From UBA7985 sp038141425 (GTDB taxonomy: Bacteria > Pseudomonadota > Alphaproteobacteria > UBA7985), in the NCBI GenBank assembly GCA_038141425.1, contig JAYQIC010000007.1, positions 124,001-188,000 of the forward strand: DNA of 64,000 nucleotides. Reading direction: 5' to 3'. Positions 52,063 to 63,465 of this stretch are shown here, piece by piece. The translations under genes were made by a program, and so were the position numbers. Every line of letters starts with the position of its first letter. Within the stretch, counting starts at the first letter, position 1. The notes below the pieces were generated by a model. That model saw only the letters and a list, made by a program, of their open reading frames with translations, was not told the DNA's origin and ran no database searches.

Positions 52063-53175
52063 TTATCCGGAAATGGTCTTGTTGAGCTCGGCGAGCACGG
52101 CGTCGCCCATACCGGTGCAGGACACCAGCGTCGAGCCTTCGGACATGATGTCGCCGGTGCGGGTGCCTGCGCCAAGCACGCGGTCGACGGCGGCTTCGAG
52201 CAGGTCAGCATCCCCGCCCCGGTCGAGCGAGTAGCGCAGCGCCATGGCGAATGACAGGATGCAGGCCAGCGGGTTGGCCTTGTTCTGGCCGGCGATATCC
52301 GGCGCCGAGCCGTGGACCGGTTCGTAGAGGGCGTGGGACTTTCCGGTGGCTTCGTCTCGCGCACCCAGCGACGCCGAGGGCAGCATGCCCAGCGAGCCGG
52401 TGAGCATGGCGGCGACGTCGGAAAGCATGTCGCCGAACAGGTTGTCGGTGACAATTACGTCGAACTGCTTGGGCGCGCGCACCAGCTGCATCCCGCAGTT
52501 GTCGGCGAGGATGTGATCGAGCTGGACGTCGGGGAACTCGTTGTCGTGGACCCACTGCACCTCTTCTTTCCAGAGGATGCCGGACTCCATGACGTTGTTC
52601 TTTTCCGAAGAATGCACACGGTTGCCGCGCTTGCCGGCAAGATCGAAGGCGACCCGGGCGACCCGGCGGATTTCCTCGGTGTCGTAGACTTGGGTGTTGA
52701 TGCCCCGGCGCTGGCCGTCGGGCAGGTCGGAGATGCCGCGCGGCTCGCCGAAGTAGACCCCGCCGGTTAGCTCGCGCACGATCATGATGTCGAGGCCGGC
52801 CACGAGCTCTTTCTTCAGCGAAGATGCTTCGGCCAGCGCGTCAAAACAGATCGCTGGGCGCAGGTTGGCGAACAGCTCGAGATCCTTGCGCAGGCGCAGC
52901 AGGCCGCGCTCGGGGCGCAGCGAGAAATCGAGCGTATCGTACTGCGGGCCACCCACCGCGCCGAACAGCACACAATCGGCGGCGAAGGCCTTGTCCATGA
53001 TCGCGTCGGTGATCGGCGCGCCGTAGGCGTCGTAGGCGGCACCGCCGACCTTGTCCTCGGTGATGTTGACCTCGAGGCCACGGTTGTCGCCGAACCAGTC
53101 GACCACCCGCCGGACTTCGGTCATCACTTCCTGCCCGATGCCATCACCGGGGAGCACGAGAATATTTTGCGCCAT
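52063..53175 (-). CDS. leuB: 3-isopropylmalate dehydrogenase
   Basis: A 370-residue leucine-biosynthesis enzyme. NILVLPGDGIGQEVMTEVRR opens the chain, RPERGLLRLRKDLELFANLR is the substrate-binding arginine block, and VTDNLFGDMLSDVAAMLTGS, LYEPVHGSAPDIAGQNKANP carry the metal and NAD sites. Intact. It precedes asd in a two-gene unit. Confidence 0.97.
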   Translation of the reverse strand: MAQNILVLPGDGIGQEVMTEVRRVVDWFGDNRGLEVNITEDKVGGAAYDAYGAPITDAIMDKAFAADCVLFGAVGGPQYDTLDFSLRPERGLLRLRKDLELFANLRPAICFDALAEASSLKKELVAGLDIMIVRELTGGVYFGEPRGISDLPDGQRRGINTQVYDTEEIRRVARVAFDLAGKRGNRVHSSEKNNVMESGILWKEEVQWVHDNEFPDVQLDHILADNCGMQLVRAPKQFDVIVTDNLFGDMLSDVAAMLTGSLGMLPSASLGARDEATGKSHALYEPVHGSAPDIAGQNKANPLACILSFAMALRYSLDRGGDADLLEAAVDRVLGAGTRTGDIMSEGSTLVSCTGMGDAVLAELNKTISG

Positions 53176-53445
53176 CGTCAGAGGCCCCTGTTTTCGTACA
53201 ATTTCTGCTGCGTTCCGGTGTAAGTGGACCGCCCCGGACTGTCCACGGGTCCAGCCCTGTCAATCCGGTTGGACTGTGGCGAGCCAGACGCAGGCCGTTT
53301 TGCCGCCCTTCTTGCCGCGCATTTTCCGGTCTGGCGACACTCCACCGACCGAGCTTCGCATAATGCAGTTGCGGGTTGGCAGAGAAATTGCAGTTTTAAT
53401 CAAAATTTATCATCCTGTTGATCTGTCAGACCGGGGCTTTGGATC

Positions 53446-54090
53446 TTGAAACAAACTTGGGCGTCGCGCCTGCTCGTCGGCCTGCTGGGCCTGGGCCTTC
53501 TGTTGTTCTTCGTGGCTGTCATGGCCATCAGCGGCCGGGTCGCGCTGGCGCAGGATGCCGGTACCACGTCGACCTTTGGCGCCTTCCTCGCCAGCAGTAC
53601 GGACGAGCAGGTAGGGCTCGCCGGTGCCGGTGCCGGTGCCGGTGCTGGCGCCGTCCGCACGATCACGCCGGGGCGGCCTCGGTCCTGCCCGACGACCTCC
53701 GCTTCCGCTTGCGCCTGGTGCATTCGGTTCGCTTTCCGCTGACCGAGCAGCGCTGCTACTTCCAGTTTTTCGTCGACGCCGACGGCTGTTCGTCCGCTCG
53801 AGCGGGCGCCTCGACCTGGCGCTGGAGCTGGTCGAGGATAGCCGGGTTATGGGGCTGAACCGGGTCGAGATTGCCGATCTGAGCGGGCAGGGGCTTGAGC
53901 CGCCTGCGTCACCACCCGTTCCGCGTCCGCGAGTTTGCCTTCGACGGGCCTTGCAGCCTCGATGGCTTGCGCCTGATCAGCGCGACCGGGGCATTTCAGC
54001 CCGCTGGGGTCAACTATACCGCGCCGGTGGTCACTGCTGCTGCTGCGCCACCGCCCCACGCGGTTCTCTCCCGGCACCGGCTCCAAGCCT
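53446..54090 (+). CDS. Unrecognised membrane-anchored protein, several frameshifts; end unclear
   Basis: TTG start, then SRLLVGLLGLGLLLFFVAVM as an N-terminal anchor and a GAGAGAGAGA stretch encoded by GCCGGT repeats (53619–53652). After a shift at GGGG (53670–53673) the frame reads PDDLRFRLRLVHSVRFPLTE and YFQFFVDADG, then shifts near 53787 to LDLALELVEDSRVMGLNRVE and near 53900 to HPFRVREFAFDGPCSLDGLR. These pieces look like one β-rich extracytoplasmic protein. I do not recognise the family, and the stop cannot be placed with confidence. Confidence 0.45.
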
Positions 54091-54303
54091 CCTCCCGGCG
54101 CCGGCTCATGCCCCCTCCCGGCACCTCACTGCCGCTATCGGCTTTCAGGTCCGGCTTTCTTGCCCTGCCTCCTTGCCCGGCCTTCGTGCCCGGCACCAGA
54201 TTGCGCTCTGTCCCGCCGCGTGGACATGGCAAAGGCGGTTGTCCTGCCCGAACGGATGCGACAGGCTGTCACCTTCATGATTGCAAGGACGAGGGACGAA
54301 GCC

Positions 54304-55334
54304 ATGTCGGAAGGGGTGTCAGCCGCAGGATTTGAGGCGCTGTTGGGCGAAAAGTCATTTTTGCTGGCTGACGGCGCGACCGGGACCAACCTGTTCGCCA
54401 TGGGACTGGAGAGCGGTGAAGCGCCTGAGGCTTGATTCTCGAGCATCCGGACCGGGTGCAGGCCCTGCACCAGTCGTTTGTCGAGGCTGGCAGCGACCTG
54501 TTCCTGACCAACACCTTGGTGGCACCCGGCACCGGCTTGCTCCACGGCCTCGATGATCAGGTCGGATCGCTGAACCGTCGAGCGGCACAGCTGGCCCGGG
54601 AGGTGGCGGACAAGTCCGGCCGCCGGGTGTTGGTCGCCGGATCGGTCGGCCCGACCGGGGAAATTCTGGCGCCGCTGGGCAAGCTTGACCGCGCGGATGC
54701 GGTGGCCAGCTTTGCCGAGCAGATCGAAGGACTGGTCGAAGGCGGGATCGATCTGGTCTGGATCGAAACCATCTCGGCCCCCGATGAGCTTGAAGCCGCG
54801 GTCGAGGCCGCGCGCGGCTTTGACGTGCCCGTGTGTGCGACGATGAGCTTCGACAGCGCCGGGCGCACCATGATGGGGCTGACGCCGCGCGCCTTTGCCG
54901 GGTTGGCGGCTGACTTCGGCATCGACGGTTTTGGCGCCAATTGCGGGGTCGGGGCCTCGGACCTGATGAGCTCGGTGCTGGGATTCATGGATGCCCGCCC
55001 GATCAGCCCGGTGATCGCCAAAGCCAACTGTGGCATTCCCAGCTACGAGGATGGTCAGATCGTCTACAGCGGTACGGTCGAGCAGATGTCGGCCTACGCG
55101 CTGCTCGCGCGGGCTGCGGGTGCCCGGATCATCGGTGGCTGCTGTGGAACCCAGCCCGAGCACATCGCCGCGATGCGGCAGGCGCTGGATGCCAACGACA
55201 ACCCCGATTTCCGCGTGCTGGCGATCGAGATGGCGCTGGGGCAGATGTCCGAAGGCGCACGCCGGATCGCGGCAGGTCAGGATGAGTTGCAGGTTTCGTC
55301 CCGGCGGGGCGGCGGCCGGCGGCGGCGGGGCTGA
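54304..55334 (+). CDS. Betaine–homocysteine S-methyltransferase-like protein (one frameshift)
   Basis: A ~343-residue zinc methyltransferase that forms methionine from homocysteine. MSEGVSAAGFEALLGEKSFL and LLADGATGTNLFAMGLESGE start it; the frame changes near 54430 to ILEHPDRVQALHQSFVEAGS. Zinc cysteines are in GFGANCGVGASDL and RIIGGCCGTQPEHI. The RGGGRRRRG tail is typical of the alphaproteobacterial Bmt group. The donor (glycine betaine, as opposed to S-methylmethionine) is inferred from that resemblance and the nearby methylamine genes. Confidence 0.88.
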
Positions 55335-55340
55335 GCGGTC

Positions 55341-56259
55341 GTGTCGGTCACTGAAGCCCTGCAGGATGAAGTTACCATGCTGTGGTCGGACGAGGGCCGT
55401 TTGGCGACCTTGTCTGCGGCAATGATGGCGATGGCGGATGCGCTGAGCCTGTCCGGGACAGAGGCTGTGGAGGCTGCGCTGTCGGCCGCGGGCTTCAATT
55501 TTGCCCGGCGCTGGCGGGTCTTGACGACCGGCAGGCACACCGCGTCTTGCTCGAGCAGATCCGGACGGTAGCGCCGGGCGCCCTCGACGCGGCAGGGTGG
55601 GCGCGGCTGGAAGATCCGGGGCTCTACGATACGGCGATGATGCTGCTGGCGCTGGACAGTCTCGGGCTGATGCTTGATGCACTGGGCGAGGCAAGCGAGC
55701 AACTCCTGACACTGACAGAGGTGCATCAGCAGACAGCGACCGGACTGCGCCTCGCACAGCATTTGTCGGCGGCCGTGCAAGGGCAGGCGGTGTTGTTGGC
55801 GACCCGGGCGGCCCTGCCCTGTCAGATGCCGCGTGAGCCGGACTGTGCGTCCGGGCTGGCGGAGGCGCTGGCTCTGCAGGCGCCCGATCTGCCGTGGGCG
55901 GGTGATCCCTGGCCCCTGACGGATATCGCCGCGGCGCTTTCGGGTCTGTGCCCGTTAATTGCAGCCTATCACGGTGATGCTGCCCGGAGGTTGGCGGATG
56001 CTGCTGCGGCGCTCGTCGTGGCCGCGGCGCAGGGCCAGAGCCAGGGGAACGGCGGTCGCGCCTTGGCCTCGACGTTGAGGACGCGCTAAGCCGCGCGTTT
56101 GAAGACGCGATGGCAGCGCTGGTGGCGCTGAATCGGGCGCTGGACCGATGGCAGGGTCCCCGGGTGGATGAAGCCCTGCAACCTGAGGCCTGGCAGATGG
56201 TTGATGTCATGCTGTCGAGGGCTCGTGCGGTCATGGAAGAATCGAGCGCAGGCGAGTAG
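55341..56259 (+). CDS. Helical protein resembling a degenerate aspartase/fumarase-superfamily member (two frameshifts)
   Basis: A ~306-residue, almost all-helical protein starting GTG 55341 (MSVTEALQDEVTMLWSDEGR), 6 nt after bmt. Frames change near 55500 and near 56080; the end is LDVEDALSRAFEDAMAALVA … MEESSAGE. DPGLYDTAMMLLALDSLGLM and WAGDPWPLTDIAAALSGLCP occupy the places of the superfamily's SQD-type and WHxxRD-type regions. The mobile SxxMPxKxNP catalytic loop is absent (GQSQGNGGRALASTL instead), so lyase activity is doubtful. The assignment is inference. Confidence 0.5.
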
Positions 56260-56298
56260 CTGATGAAGTCTCAGGTCGTGGCATGAGTGCTGCGGGTC

Positions 56299-56349
56299 AT
56301 GGCGCGCTCGATTTGACGCCGCTTCGCGGCTCACAAATCTCCCACGCGC
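56299..56349 (-). repeat. Dispersed hairpin repeat, copy D (variant 1)
   Basis: 51 nt on the minus strand reading GCGCGTGGGAGATTTGTGAG and onward with the central GCCGCGAAGCGGC. Nearly identical to copy C. It lies between the lyase-like gene and fadH, which converge. Confidence 0.75.
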
Positions 56350-56374
56350 ATCTGGTAGCGCGATAGTGTGCCTT

Positions 56375-56415
56375 GCGCGGGGGAGGGGCGAAGCCGTCGA
56401 GGCCCGAGCCCGCAA
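56375..56415 (+). repeat. Dispersed hairpin repeat, copy F (variant 2, centre deleted)
   Basis: GCGCGGGGGA…GAGGCCCGAGCCCGCAAC keeps the outer arms and variant-2 GGGGC/GGCCC arms but lacks about ten bases of the central stem. With copy D it repeats the minus-variant-1/plus-variant-2 arrangement seen at 32.9–33.0 kb. Confidence 0.6.
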
Positions 56416-56454
56416 CCCTTGTCTCAGCGCGCCGCCCGACCCTCTCTTTGAGTG

Positions 56455-58780
<2,326 letters not shown>

Positions 58781-59281
58781 CTAGGCCGCCCGCGCGCCCC
58801 GCAGGGCCTGCACCGAGCGCCACAGACCGAGCAGGCTCAGCGCCAGCAGCGGCAGCACGGCGAGCAGGTGCGCCATCGCCATGGTGATCCCAGGCAGGAT
58901 GTAGGTCGGCTTGGAGCAGTCCGGCCGTTCCAGCGAAAACAGCTCGTCCGCCGACCCGATGGTCTGCACCCGGCCGCCACAGTCCATGGGGCCCTGCCAC
59001 CAGCCGAACTCGACCCCGACGTGCTTGGCTGCGAGGAACGCTGCCGCCGCCATCAGACCGCTGGCTGCCACGAAAAAGACGAGGCGGAAGGCACGGAAGC
59101 GCATGAGGACGACCGCCGGAATGATCAGCGCGGCGAGCAGGTAGTGCGGCACCCGCTGCTGCAGACAAAGCTTGCAGGGCAGCAGCCCGCCAATCAGCTC
59201 GAACCCCCAGGCGCCCAGCAGCAGCGCAGCGGAGCCGGCAAGGATCAGGGCAGGCAGAAACAGGGATGAGCGAAGCAGCAT
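58781..59281 (-). CDS. Disulfide bond formation protein DsbB
   Basis: A 166-residue, four-helix quinone-linked oxidase that re-oxidises DsbA. ELIGGLLPCKLCLQQRVPHY carries the first CxxC, and the second pair is MDCGGRVQTI…LERPDC in the periplasmic loop. Start ATG 59281 (MLLRSSLFLPALILAG); the longer open frame upstream belongs to other genes. Quinone-reactive Arg is in QQRVPHY. Intact. Confidence 0.9.
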   Translation of the reverse strand: MLLRSSLFLPALILAGSAALLLGAWGFELIGGLLPCKLCLQQRVPHYLLAALIIPAVVLMRFRAFRLVFFVAASGLMAAAAFLAAKHVGVEFGWWQGPMDCGGRVQTIGSADELFSLERPDCSKPTYILPGITMAMAHLLAVLPLLALSLLGLWRSVQALRGARAA

Positions 59282-59403
59282 CAGAACCAATCCGAAATGA
59301 AACACCCGCGCCGTGCCAACCGACACCCAAGCATCCACACCAACCCGGTTGAGGGGGCAAAAGCGCGGGGTCGGGCAGCGGCATGGGACCGCGCCGGCGC
59401 AAC

Positions 59404-59859
59404 CTACTTCTCGTTTAGCGCCGATGGGGCAAAAGTTGAAGCACCTCGCGGATCTTTGAACAGGTGGATGGTCCCCTGTGGCGCCAGATAGGGCACATGG
59501 CCCTCCGGGATCTGGCCCAGACCGAAGGCCGCTGGGTTGTCGAGCCGGCGCGCGCCCTCGGGCAGGCGGAAATCTGAACGGCGGCTGGGCCGCGAGCCCG
59601 GGGCATCCCACGTCTCGATCAGGAACATTTCGCCTTCGTGCCCGCTGTCGGTGCGGTAGTTGTAGTAACCAAAGCCGATCATGCTGCCCCACAGGACCGG
59701 TGGCTCGCCGCTGGCGCGCTGCATGAGGTCGAGCAGCAGGGTGGCGTCCTCGCGCCGGCCCGCAGGCTCGACGGCGGCTAGGAAGGTCGAAACATCGCCC
59801 GTATCCGGGCGGGTTTTGTTCCGGGCGGCTATTGCGCCAGCCCCTGACTTTCGGCCCAC
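59404..59859 (-). CDS. DUF1801-like protein with an unusual C-terminus
   Basis: A ~151-residue protein. NKTRPDTGDVSTFLAAVEPA, then LLDLMQRASGEPPVLWGSMI and GFGYYNYRTDSGHEGEMFLI match the first half of DUF1801. From there the expected second half is replaced by EGARRLDNPAAFGLGQIPEG and HVPYLAPQGTIHLFKDPREV. This may be a frameshift, a fusion or a variant end. GTG 59859 is a provisional start overlapping the isomerase gene. Confidence 0.55.
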   Translation of the reverse strand: MGRKSGAGAIAARNKTRPDTGDVSTFLAAVEPAGRREDATLLLDLMQRASGEPPVLWGSMIGFGYYNYRTDSGHEGEMFLIETWDAPGSRPSRRSDFRLPEGARRLDNPAAFGLGQIPEGHVPYLAPQGTIHLFKDPRGASTFAPSALNEK

Positions 59860-60648
59860 GCCGCGTGCCGGGGGCAGATGGGACGTCCATAGGCTCCATG
59901 ATCAGGCGCGGATTGCTCTCCAGCTTGCCCAGTGCCTGAAAGATCGGGAACCATGGCAGCTGGCCTTCGCCCAGACCCCAGTGACGGTCGGCGCTGCCGT
60001 CTGTGTCTTGCAGGTGAACGTGTTCGAGCATGTTGCCCGCCCGCTTGATGAAGTCGACCACGTGCGGTGCCCCAAAGCGGCTGTGGATGTAGTGAGCGTG
60101 GCCGGTGTCAATCGACAGACGCACACGATTGCTGCCAAAGGCGTCGATCAGGCCGGCCCGCCAGGCCGGGTCCGTGTCCTCGATATTCTCCAGCACAATG
60201 GTAATGCCGAAGTCCTCGGCCATCTTGACCGCGTCGCCCATGGTATCCTGCACCAGTGCGACCTTGCCCGCCTCGTAGCCCATGTGGAGCATGTTGTCCC
60301 GGTCCCACAGGGTCAGGGGGGGGAGTGCAACACCATCTGCGTCGCGCCCATCCGATGTCCCATCTTCAGCGCCTGCTCGAGGCGCATCCGGACGACCTTG
60401 CGGATCGCCGGATCGACACTGTCCAGCGAAAAACCATAGAAGGGGCCGTGGATACCCAGCCGCCCCTTGTAGCCATCCCCGAGCAGTTCGCGAACCCGGT
60501 CAGCGACCTTGTCAGATGTCTTGTCCAGCACGAAGGCGTGGTAGGCGTCCTGAATTTCCAGATCCCGGTCCTTCTCCAGCACCCAGGGCGCGAGATTTTC
60601 GAGATTGTGCAGTTCCATGGCGCAGCCGAGCACCGGAAGATCAGACAT
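59829..60648 (-). CDS. Xylose-isomerase-like TIM-barrel protein (two frameshifts)
   Basis: A ~273-residue AP-endonuclease-2/sugar-phosphate-isomerase-type barrel. MSDLPVLGCAMELHNLENLA has GGAGG upstream. GRLGIHGPFYGFSLDSVDP and GATQMVLHSP lead to a shift at eight G (60316–60323) into LTLWDRDNMLHMGYEAGKVA. Metal-site motifs ITIVLENIEDTDPAWRAGLI, RLSIDTGHAHYIHSRFG and HVHLQDTDGSADRHWGLGEG follow. A second shift near 59880 gives HAAWAESQGLAQ and the stop at 59829. Substrate unknown. Confidence 0.8.
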
Positions 60649-61020
60649 GGAGAAGCCTCCGCAAATTGGGTTTCAAAACGAATACCAGCGCGCTGAAAGG
60701 CGCAGCCGCGCGGAAAGCGACACCAATCGCCGCGTGAAGGCAAGGTCAGCGGAGTCGTTATTCTGCGCCTCATCCCGGCAGCGCTCTCGGGGTCAATTTT
60801 CAACCTGCGGCAAAGGTGCGCATAAGTATGCAGGTCATTACCGTAGTGAGATGCGATCCGGAAATCACTGAAGCATTGATGCAACAGAGCTTTTTATTCG
60901 CCATTTCGGAGACTCGCATAAGCCCCTCAAAGGGTGGCTTCCGGCACGATATTCGCCAGTGATGGCTCAACACGTGCCGGCACGCGCTTGCAGGTGGGCC
61001 ATTTAATCGGAGATATTTTT
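60649..61020. other. Intergenic region upstream of the secreted β-barrel-like gene
   Basis: 372 bp with no supported gene. It contains a perfect 12-bp palindrome CGTGCCGGCACG (60973–60984) about 40 nt before the ATG at 61021, a possible operator, and GGAGAT as a ribosome-binding site. The leftward isomerase gene and the rightward gene probably share this as a divergent promoter region. Confidence 0.4.
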
Positions 61021-61790
61021 ATGAAGCTCATTTCCGCTGCATTGAGCGCTGTGGCTATGGCCATCGCACTTCCCGTCAGCACCGCGCAGGCGCAGGGCTA
61101 CTACTCAGCCCCCGTGTTCTCGCACGGCGGTGCCGTTTCCCTCGGCGTCATGGGGTCGGGCCCGTACTACTCGAAGAGCCACGCGCCGACCTACTACAGC
61201 CAGCCGCAATACGTGGTGCGCCGCACCCTGCGTCCGATCTGGTCGCTGGGCCAGCCGGTCAGCCTCGGCAACCCCGCGGGCAACGCCGAAGTCGCGTTCT
61301 ACAGCGCGCTGTCGGTCTCCTCGGAGCAGTCCATTCCCTTCGCCGGTACCTTCGACTTTGGTCCGTCGCTGGGTCTGGGGGTCGCGTTGCCTGGAACGAT
61401 CCCTTCTCCAACATCCGCGTGTCTGCAAGCATGACCGCGACCAAGTGGGAAGTGCAGGATTTCTACGACGGCATCGAGCCAACACCCTACCTCGCGGGTT
61501 CAACGTCGGTGGCTGATTACACCAGCCTGTCGACCGACATCGGCATCGGTTTCTACGAAGCCGACACCTGGGTGAACGGTGTCCTCGGTATGAACACTGA
61601 CCTCGACTACAACTATGCGCTGCCATACGCGGGTATTGAAGTCGGTACCCAGACCGAGATCGCGCCGGGCGTCGCCCTCGACTTTGCGGTCAAGGGTGTG
61701 CGCGAGTTCTCTGAAGCCACCATCCGTGGTTTCCGGACCTCGGGCCGCTGGATCGCAACGGGTACGCTGGGTCTGCGCATCGCCTTCTGA
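61021..61790 (+). CDS. Exported protein, probable outer-membrane β-barrel (one frameshift)
   Basis: A ~255-residue protein. MKLISAALSAVAMAIALPVS…AQAQ is a Sec signal. Near 61390 the frame moves so that SLGLGVALP continues WNDPFSNIRVSASMTATKWE. Alternating β-strands (TDIGIGFYEADTWVNGVLGM, GIEVGTQTEIAPGVALDFAV) end in GTLGLRIAF; a terminal Phe is the outer-membrane assembly signal. Family not recognised. Followed by a strong terminator at 61829. Confidence 0.75.
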
Positions 61791-61828
61791 GGCTGATTGC
61801 ACCCCAAACCTGAGGCCCACCAAAACCA

Positions 61829-61862
61829 AGGGCCCCGCGCCGGTTGGCGTCGGGGCCCTTTT
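61829..61862 (+). terminator. Intrinsic terminator
   Basis: AAGGGCCCCG (61829–61838) pairs with CGGGGCCCTT (61851–61860), loop 12 nt with further internal pairing, then T. It lies between convergent genes and could serve both; the A-tract upstream gives a U-tract for the minus strand. Confidence 0.8.
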
Positions 61863-61888
61863 CATGTCGACGTGTCGGACCTGCTGGC

Positions 61889-63450
61889 TCAGCTGAAGTG
61901 GATGCGGAACCGGTCCCGGACCGCGGCATCGACCTCTGCTGGAATGTGGTCGGGTTTTGGCCCCTGCAGGATTGTCCGCAGGCGCTTCTGCGCGGTTTCC
62001 ACCAGCACCGGCTTATCGACCTCGGCCCATTCTTTGGGCGAAGTCCGGTCACCGATGGTCGGGTAGATGTATTCCGACTGCATCAGGTTCAGGGTCTGAT
62101 CGGAGCCCAGATAGTGCCCCGGACCTTCGAGGCAGGTCTTCTCCATCACGGCCAAAGAGAGTTTTTCCGGCGTGACTTCCAGCCCGCGAACGCAGCGCAG
62201 CGCCTGCCCCAGCATGTCATTATCGATGATCAGCGATTCAAGGCAGAAGCCCAGCAGCGAGGCGTGCATCCCGGCAGACTCGTAGACCATGTTGATCCCG
62301 GCCAGTCCGGCCATGACGTTGGTAATGCCCTTTTCGTATCCGGCTTGTGCATCGGGAAGCTTGGCGTCGGCCATGCCCGCCGCCGACCCGGTCGGCAGGC
62401 CCAGAAACTTGCCCATCTGGCCCACGGCCGCAGACAGGATCGCCTGCTCCCCGAACCGCCGGACATGGCGCCCGAGCGCAGGTCGGAGACAAAGGGCCAC
62501 GGACCGAAAATCGCCGGATGTCCCGGCGCGATCGAGTTGACGTAAACCAGCCCACCGAGGCATTCGGCAACGGCCTGCACGACCGCGCCGGCGATGGCAG
62601 CGGGGGCGGTGGCCCCAGCCTGTCCGGCGGACAGCAGCAGGATCGGCATCCCGCCCTTGATCGCGACTTCCATGACCTGGCAGGACTCGGTCGCAAACTT
62701 CATCGGCGGCACCACAAAGGTCACCGACAGTGATGCGAAGGGCCGCGCGCGCCAGGCCTCCTCCGAGCCGGCAACGATGTGCAGCAGCTCCAGCCCGTCG
62801 CGCATGTAGTCGGGATCAACAAAGCTGGTGCCGACGTGCTTCCGCGTCCCTGACAGCGACGCGTAGAGCGTGTTCAGGTCCATTTCCCGGTTATCGAGGA
62901 TGTCACGCGCCACCATGGGCCGCTGGAAGAAGTGGATGTTGTCCATCTGGTCGACCACGCGGGCGGCGGAGAACAGCGCGTCGATGGTAGAGTCCTTGTA
63001 TTCGCGCTCGTCGACGTCGACGAGGTGCACGGCTGCGCCCGCCGTGCCGAAATGGACCCGGTGACCGCTGAGGTCGAGGTCAAAGTTCGGGTCCTGCGCG
63101 TGCAGGACGAGGTCCTTGCGCGCGATCGACAGCGTGTGCTCGACCAGCGCCCGGGGGAAGCGCAGGCGCTTGTCCTCGCCGTAACTGGCGCCGGCGGCAA
63201 CCATGTACTCGACCCCGGTTTCGGGGGCATCGGCGATGCCGATCGTCTCCAACGCGGTCAGCGCAGCCTCGTAGATGGCCCGCATGTCCCCGTCGTTCAG
63301 CGGCTTGTAGGCGCCGCCCTCCATGCCCGGGCGGACCGGGCGAATGTCTTCAGCCAGCGGTGCAGCGCGCAGCGCGACACGGGCCGAGCGACCACCGGCG
63401 CGACCCTTGCGCGCGGCGGGTGGGGCGGGGACTTCAGCTTCAGTACTCAT
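61889..63450 (-). CDS. MttB-superfamily methyltransferase, non-pyrrolysine (one frameshift)
   Basis: A ~520-residue trimethylamine-methyltransferase-family protein. ALTALETIGIADAPETGVEY and GHRVHFGTAGAAVHLVDVDE are typical. The frame shifts at CCCC (62449–62452), where adding one base joins SDLRSGAMSGG to GEQAILSAAVGQMGKFLGLP. There is no in-frame amber codon, so it is of the non-pyrrolysine type, some members of which demethylate glycine betaine or related quaternary amines. It is 15 nt downstream of the GcvT-domain gene. Confidence 0.88.
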
Positions 63451-63465
63451 AGCGGTGAACTCCGT

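Noticed and set aside
54135..56234. 699-codon open frame on the minus strand
   Set aside because: It is antisense to bmt and the lyase-like gene, Arg/Pro-rich and low-complexity, with no family similarity; a GC-rich shadow frame.
61889..63450. Amber-suppressed (pyrrolysine) MttB
   Set aside because: The break is a one-base frame change at CCCC, not an in-frame TAG.
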